A stretch of DNA of 64,000 nucleotides, from NCBI GenBank assembly GCA_017311315.1, contig CM029620.1, forward strand, positions 1,555,787-1,619,786, in the 5' to 3' direction. The stretch comes from Dendrocalamus latiflorus (lineage: Eukaryota; Streptophyta; Magnoliopsida; Poales; Poaceae). Shown here piece by piece: positions 58,919 to 64,000 of the stretch (position 1 is its first letter; each line of letters begins with the position of its first letter). Below the pieces are notes generated by a model, which searched no databases, was not told the origin of the DNA, and was given only the letters and a program-made list of their open reading frames with translations. The position numbers and the translations under genes were made by a program.

Positions 58919-60180
58919 ATCTCCCCCTTGATGAGTATATTGACAAACACAGAAAAAGCGCATAAATTTGAGTTTGTTTAAAAGTCATACATGGTCCAAG
59001 AGAAAGAGAATGATGCTAATGACCATGTTGACAAAAGGAGCAAAAGAAAGAGCAAGTTTTCCTCAAAGGCTCCAAAGCTCCCAAAAAGTGGCTTTTTCTC
59101 TAACTATTCTCCCCCTTTTGGCAATAAAATCATCAAGATGCAAAAGAGAGAATATAGCATGGTGTGGATGAAATGGCTGAATTTTATTCAAAGCTAAGCA
59201 ATTGGAGCCACGAAGATTATCCAAAATGACCATTTAGTATTACACCAAGCCATAACTTAAATGAATGCTATCAAGATCATAACAAAATATGCATAATCAA
59301 GCCAAGCCACATAAGTACCAATCTGAATTTTAGATGAATTTCTTAGCTTGTCAAGTCATACAAGATTATAGTCTAGCAAAAGGTATCCAAAGATGATGCA
59401 AGCCATGTCAATAATCTAAGTGGAACCAAGAATCTAGTATTGAGTCAATCTAGAGTGCTACATGTTCAAGAATGAATCATTTGTTCAAGTACTTGATTCT
59501 TTTTGTTATTGAAGCAAATACAAATCGACATTTTTCTTTGAAACTCATGGTCGTTGCCAACCAAAATGTTAGTCATGTGCTAGATCTCAAGCCTTATGCG
59601 ACCATTCCAAGCAAGAAGCTTAAGGAGATGATCTTGGTCATCCAAAACTCCCCCTGAGTTCATGCCTAGTGCAATGGCATGCAGTCTCATGAGAAAGAAT
59701 TGGTGAGATCAGTTCTTCGCACATAAAAGAGATCTTTTTTGCTTTCTTAAACAGTTGTACTAACTCATGTTTCATTAAGAACTTATCATAGCTCAATCTA
59801 AAGCTCAAGTAAAGATTCAAGACTCAACTTAGCCTATTTGACATGGCATGAATCATAAAAGGGTAACTAAAGACAGACTAGTCTCAAGAGCTAACATGAC
59901 ATGTTTTAATTCAAGTTGAGCCGTTTTAAACAACTTATCAATGGCAAAGACTTGACAACACATATAAAGTTATGATAAATCTAGCAAGAAAGCATAAATC
60001 ATGGCAAGATGTAAAGTATTGTAAAAATGTCAACTAAGGATAACAATCAAGGCTCCATGTAATTATATTACAATGTAGAATGCTAAAATGAAATGCAGGA
60101 AATCCAACTCCCCCTCAACATATGATGCACTTTTAGTTCAAGTTGAGTTATGTCAATATTAAGCTCCAGAAGCTCCCAAA
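58919..60180 (-). mobile_element. minus-strand copia copy 3, 3' region, first part
   Basis: PPT CAAGGGGGAGAT (minus, plus 58919-58930) lies next to the LTR remnant. The region is the reverse-complement counterpart of 55800-57071, roughly 80% similar by eye, with CTCCCCCT tracts near 59108, 59648 and 60108. Interrupted at 60181 by solo LTR F. No ORF of note. Confidence 0.85.
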
Positions 60181-60185
60181 TGAAC
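60181..60185. repeat. target-site duplication of solo LTR F, left
   Basis: TGAAC, repeated at 63773-63777; the empty site is seen on the other strand near 55788 (GTTCA, single copy). Confidence 0.95.
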
Positions 60186-63100
60186 TGTCGGAACCCGGAG
60201 TAACGACTCCTGGATCCTCTGTGTAAATTGCACTAATCCAGGATCAGCTAGTGCACAAAGTTCCACAAAGATAAATACCAAGCACAAATGACTGATTATA
60301 TTAAATAAAAGAGTACGACCTCATGGCCAAGTCTTAAATCAACGCCCATTGGCAAATATAAATAAGAAAAAGAACTGCGGAAGCAAACTGATAAGTAGCG
60401 AAGCCCAAGCCTGCCCACGGGCAAACGACAGTAAGACGCGGCCTACTCGTCCAGATCTTCACTGTAGTCGACGACATCTTCCTCTGTGTAGGGGAGGGTG
60501 CAAGGTGAGTACAAACTTGTACTCTGCAAATCACACGGAGAATGCAACATAATGATAAAGGCTTCAATGGAAGGCTTATAGGGTTAGTTTGAAAAAATAG
60601 CATTTAATGAAATACAATAAATAGATTTGAAATTGCTGAATTTAATACAGTAAGTAAAGACAATTCTGGTGATAGAAAATAATACCGTCAGTGCAGGCTC
60701 CGACCAAACACCAACCTATCCACGGGCATCCCACCCGGACCATCTTTTCCAAAAGATCACGTATGGATTCCATCCATCCACACATTTCCAAACACTCGTG
60801 GATTTCGTCCATCCACAAGCTTTTTAATCTCTCACGGATTCCATCCATCCGCAAGGTTTTCGAAAACATTTTTGGAAAACAAAATCTAATCTATGAAAAA
60901 CTTTTACTCAACATGCCCATGACCGTGGGCACGGCTATCCAGGATAGATTATACACTTTGCAGAGGTTGTACAGCTTTACCAACTCTATGGTTTCACCCC
61001 AGTAAGGAATCCACCAGACCGGGACCCCCTCTTGAGCCTAGACAAGACTTCTCATGGCTTAACCACGCTCGCCCAAGTGAGACTTTACATGGCACCAACC
61101 ACGCTCACTTTCAACCTACGACTTGACTCAGGTTGGGACTTCGCAAACTATTCAGCCAGGGCTGTCCCATACCAGCCGTGTGGTAGTACGATTAGGGCTT
61201 TGCAACAGTAGCTCACAGATTGGTCCTTAATCTGACTTAGGCCCAACCACATACCCCTGTGCACGACAATCAACCACTGCGGCTCCAACCAAGAGGGCAT
61301 GCCTGCACCCACCAATCTAACCAATTGCCTAAGTCTAAACCAGGTTTATATTTTGTTTTCAAAATATTTCATAAACTTCCTTGACTCACCAAAGTCAAGA
61401 GAACAGTTGAAAAGCTTATCATTTCATGTGAAAAGTTCATCATTTTATGTGAAAATATCCAAAAAAAATATTATGACTAAGCAGGGCTAAGCATTTGATT
61501 CAAAATTCCTCTAGCCAACACTAATGCACTAGCTAGAGTTTGATCTAGGGTGACAAGGTATCGAGGAATTCAATATCAATGGAGGAAATAACAAGTAGGC
61601 AATAACTAAATTTAAAACTGAATTAAAATACGTTGAATAAAAATATGCATGCAACATAATTTAAATCAACATAATTTTATTTTGAAAACTGGGATCAACA
61701 TGATCAAGGAGTGTGACTTGCCTTGCCCTTGAAATTGGTTTGAATCTTCGTCGAAGAAATTTCCCGAATCGTCGAAGTCTACACGTTAAAATAACCCACC
61801 AAATACAAATTAAATTCAAATTAAATTCAAATTGACTTCAACATTTTGAATTGAGGCTAGAAATGGATAGAGGGGAATTTTTGATGAATTTAGAAATTTG
61901 AATGGGCTCAATCGGAGTTAGAACAAAGGAGAATGTGCTCCGGGAAATTTGAAAAGAGAGAAAATGAAAAAGAGGATTTTCTGGGATTATTTTTCTAAAG
62001 GAAATTAAGAATTATGACATCAGCACTGATTTTATTTTTCAGCCGAATTATTTTTCAACTAAAAAATTGGTTTATGATGTCAGCTGGCGTCAGCCCTGGC
62101 GGCGGCCGACTGACAGGTGGGTCCGGTCCATGTGGACTAAGTCCATGGACCGGGGGAGGGTGTTGAGGTGGCAAGGAGAGGTAAGAGGCGTTGACTGGGC
62201 CAGGGAGGCCAGGTGGCGCTGGTGTGGCGCCAAGTCAGCGGCCACGGGGTGCTGACGTGGCCGGCCGGTCGGGCGGCGCACGGGCACGGTAAGCTCGCCG
62301 GCGGTCAGCGGCACGGCGGTGGCCAGTGAAGGTTGGGACGGGAAGAGGAGGCCGAGGGGAGTGCGTTGGTAGGGGCGGGCTTTACCAGGGGCGCCCGGGG
62401 TTGAGCCGGCGGTGAGGAGAGGCGGCGGCGTTCGGGTGGCGACGGCGAGATGGCTCTCTGGCGGCGAGGAGGGACGGCCGAGGGGTGGCCGTGGTCGGGG
62501 ATGGTGCGGCGAAGCCGAAGGCGGTGTCGGCCGGGCGGGAGGGCGACCGAATCGGGCGCAATTGCTCGCCGGAGCAATTATGGCGGCGGCGGTAGCTCAA
62601 TGCGGGGCGGAGGCGCTCGGGAGGAGGAACGGGAGGGCGGGGAGGTGGTGCAAGGGAGAGAGAGACCGAGGGGGATTTATAGGGCGGAGGGGAGCGGGGG
62701 CGCGCGGAAGGAGTCGCCGGAGTTGGCGCGGGTGGTGGCGGCCGTTTCGGGGAGAGAGGGAGGAGTGGGGAGTGGGGAGGTGGCGTCGTGGGCGCGCAAA
62801 TGGCGGAGGCGGGCGCGCGGAGTGGGGAAGAAGGGAGAGGACGGGGCGGTTTGGCGTGGCAAGGCCAGCGGGGAAGACGGAGGCGAGCGCACGTGAGGGA
62901 GACGATGCGTGGAGGAAGAAGACGCGCTGACCAGCGGGCCCGGGGTGGCAGAGAGAGAGCGGGAGGCGCGGCTGACGGGCAGGACCCGGTTGGCAGAGAG
63001 AGAAGGGGAGAAGGGGGCGCCGACAGGTGCGGTCGGAGAGAGAGGAAGAGGGGGAAAGGCGGGAACGGTGGGATTGAAGCCGCGTGGTGGGGAGGGGAAT

Positions 63101-63772
63101 CGAGCGGCCGAGGGAGGAGTGCGGGGCGGACGGGTGGATGGAACCGGGGCGCGACGTGGCGGGCATCAGGGCCACACACGTGTCGGGCAGAGGAGAGGGG
63201 AAGGTGGGATGGGCGAGCGGCAGGGATGGGAGGACGTGGCTTGATCTTGACCGTCCACGTGGCGGCCGAAGGAGGGGAGAGGGGATTTAATTTTTCTGAT
63301 TTTACTTTTTGATTTTCAGAAAACCCCAGAAAATCCATTAAGCCTAAAAAAAATATGAAAATACCTCAAAAAATTCCAGAAAAATTCAGGGAATCTCTTG
63401 GAAACATTTTGGACTTAATAAAATTATTTCCAACTAATATTGGCTCTATAATTTTATACTGAAAATACTTTTTAATTTCAAAAAAATACATTTTTAAACT
63501 TCAGAAAATCCAGGAAACCAAACAAAATCCAAATAACTCCAAATAATTAATTTGACTTAAGATTTTTATATAAAATCAAAATATCATATTAATTAATAAT
63601 AATTTTAGGTTTCAGTATAATACTTTTCAAATCCAGCTTTTTCAAAACAGAAATTTAGGGCAAATCCAAATTTGAAATTTTAGGCACAAAAATACTTATT
63701 TTTAATTTCAATTTTATTTTAAATAATTTTATTTATTTACTTATTTATTTAATAAAAACCTGGGCTGTTACA
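60186..63772 (-). mobile_element. solo LTR F
   Basis: 3587 bp bracketed by TGAAC. Minus strand runs from TGTAACAGCCC to GGTTCCGACA. TATA at 62675-62682, GC-rich block about 62090-63280, acceptor-like AACGTGTAG near plus 61775, palindrome cluster 60922-60975, hairpin 60507-60524. Related to the element A LTR (best at both ends and in the AT-rich parts near 61860-62050 and 63330-63660) but clearly a separate family. No tRNA-like module seen. Confidence 0.95.
62675..62682 (-). promoter_or_regulatory. TATA box of solo LTR F
   Basis: Minus-strand CTATAAAT within GC-rich sequence. Confidence 0.6.
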
Positions 63773-63777
63773 TGAAC
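63773..63777. repeat. target-site duplication of solo LTR F, right
   Basis: TGAAC, identical to 60181-60185. Confidence 0.95.
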
Positions 63778-64000
63778 TCCCCCTGAACCAAAGCTAAAAG
63801 CTGGCAAAGAAAACAGAAAAGACAGTCCTTAAAGCATAGACAAGATATAGAGAATACTACGACTCAGATTGACTCTCATCTACCCCATATGACACTAGGA
63901 CTATCAACTGCCCATCTAACACACTAAGGAGCAAACACGTTCCCTGTCTACCCAAGGGTGGCCCAACCCTTGCTAGAACCTATAAGAAGTGAGTGAGCTC
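63778..64000 (-). mobile_element. minus-strand copia copy 3, continuation
   Basis: Reverse complement of about 55555-55795 (ends GAGCTCACTCACTTCTTATA on the minus strand). The element continues beyond the window, where its pol region would be expected. Confidence 0.85.

Noticed and set aside
62382..63338. A 318-codon minus-strand frame and overlapping frames in LTR F
   Set aside because: Same explanation: GC-rich LTR block, overlapping frames on both strands, no recognisable domain.
1..64000. Centromeric satellite, rRNA genes, MITEs or host protein-coding genes
   Set aside because: I looked for tandem satellite blocks, conserved rRNA sequence, short terminal-inverted-repeat elements and multi-exon coding patterns and saw none I could support.

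Overview
This window looks like plant nuclear intergenic heterochromatin made almost entirely of nested LTR retrotransposons. The repeat types point to a grass, probably Oryza or a close relative. They include several 3-5 kb LTRs that begin TGTAACATCC and contain a GC-rich block behind a TATA box, minus-strand primer-binding sites for initiator tRNA-Met, and SIRE/Maximus-like Ty1-copia elements with repeated GGGGGAG tracts behind pol. The species is inferred from repeat style only. I find no host gene, rRNA, functional tRNA or satellite array. Long GC-rich reading frames are by-products of LTR composition.

Layout: 1-2082 is an unidentified repeat whose right end resembles a copia LTR terminus. 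2083-6651 is a minus-strand gypsy-type LTR (B1) carrying a roughly 158 bp (TACA)n microsatellite. 6652-6984 and 16610-17152 are pieces of another LTR, split by a complete, young, non-autonomous gypsy element at 6985-16609 (element A: LTRs of 3.8 and 3.6 kb, TSD GGGCG, internal region of only 2.2 kb). 17153-18210 is the 5' end of a different gypsy-type element with a tandemly duplicated leader and a gag-like ORF. 18225-22255 is a decayed plus-strand copia element. 22256-52184 is a three-LTR complex: LTR B2, internal B, a chimeric B3/D1 LTR, internal D, LTR D2. Three solo LTRs (A-prime, C, E), each with a perfect 5 bp target duplication, sit inside its chimeric middle LTR. 52185-54017 is an LTR-like fragment plus a degenerate repeat block. 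54018-58855 is a second, deleted plus-strand copia element with its 3' LTR. 58856-64000 is a third copia element in minus orientation, interrupted by a fourth solo LTR (F, TSD TGAAC).

How the parts fit: the large-LTR elements carry end signals (PBS, PPT, and a relic resembling the last codons of chromovirus pol) but no gag or pol, so they would need proteins from an autonomous relative. Their LTRs have diverged strongly in sequence yet share four things: a TATA promoter followed by a GC-rich segment, likely splice signals, a hairpin near the poly(A) end whose paired bases covary, and a cluster of short palindromes. A subset also carries a tRNA-like module with pol III A- and B-box-like sequences. 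These shared LTR modules, and the apparent transfer of about 0.9 kb of internal sequence into the LTR of element D, are the most interesting content of the window.
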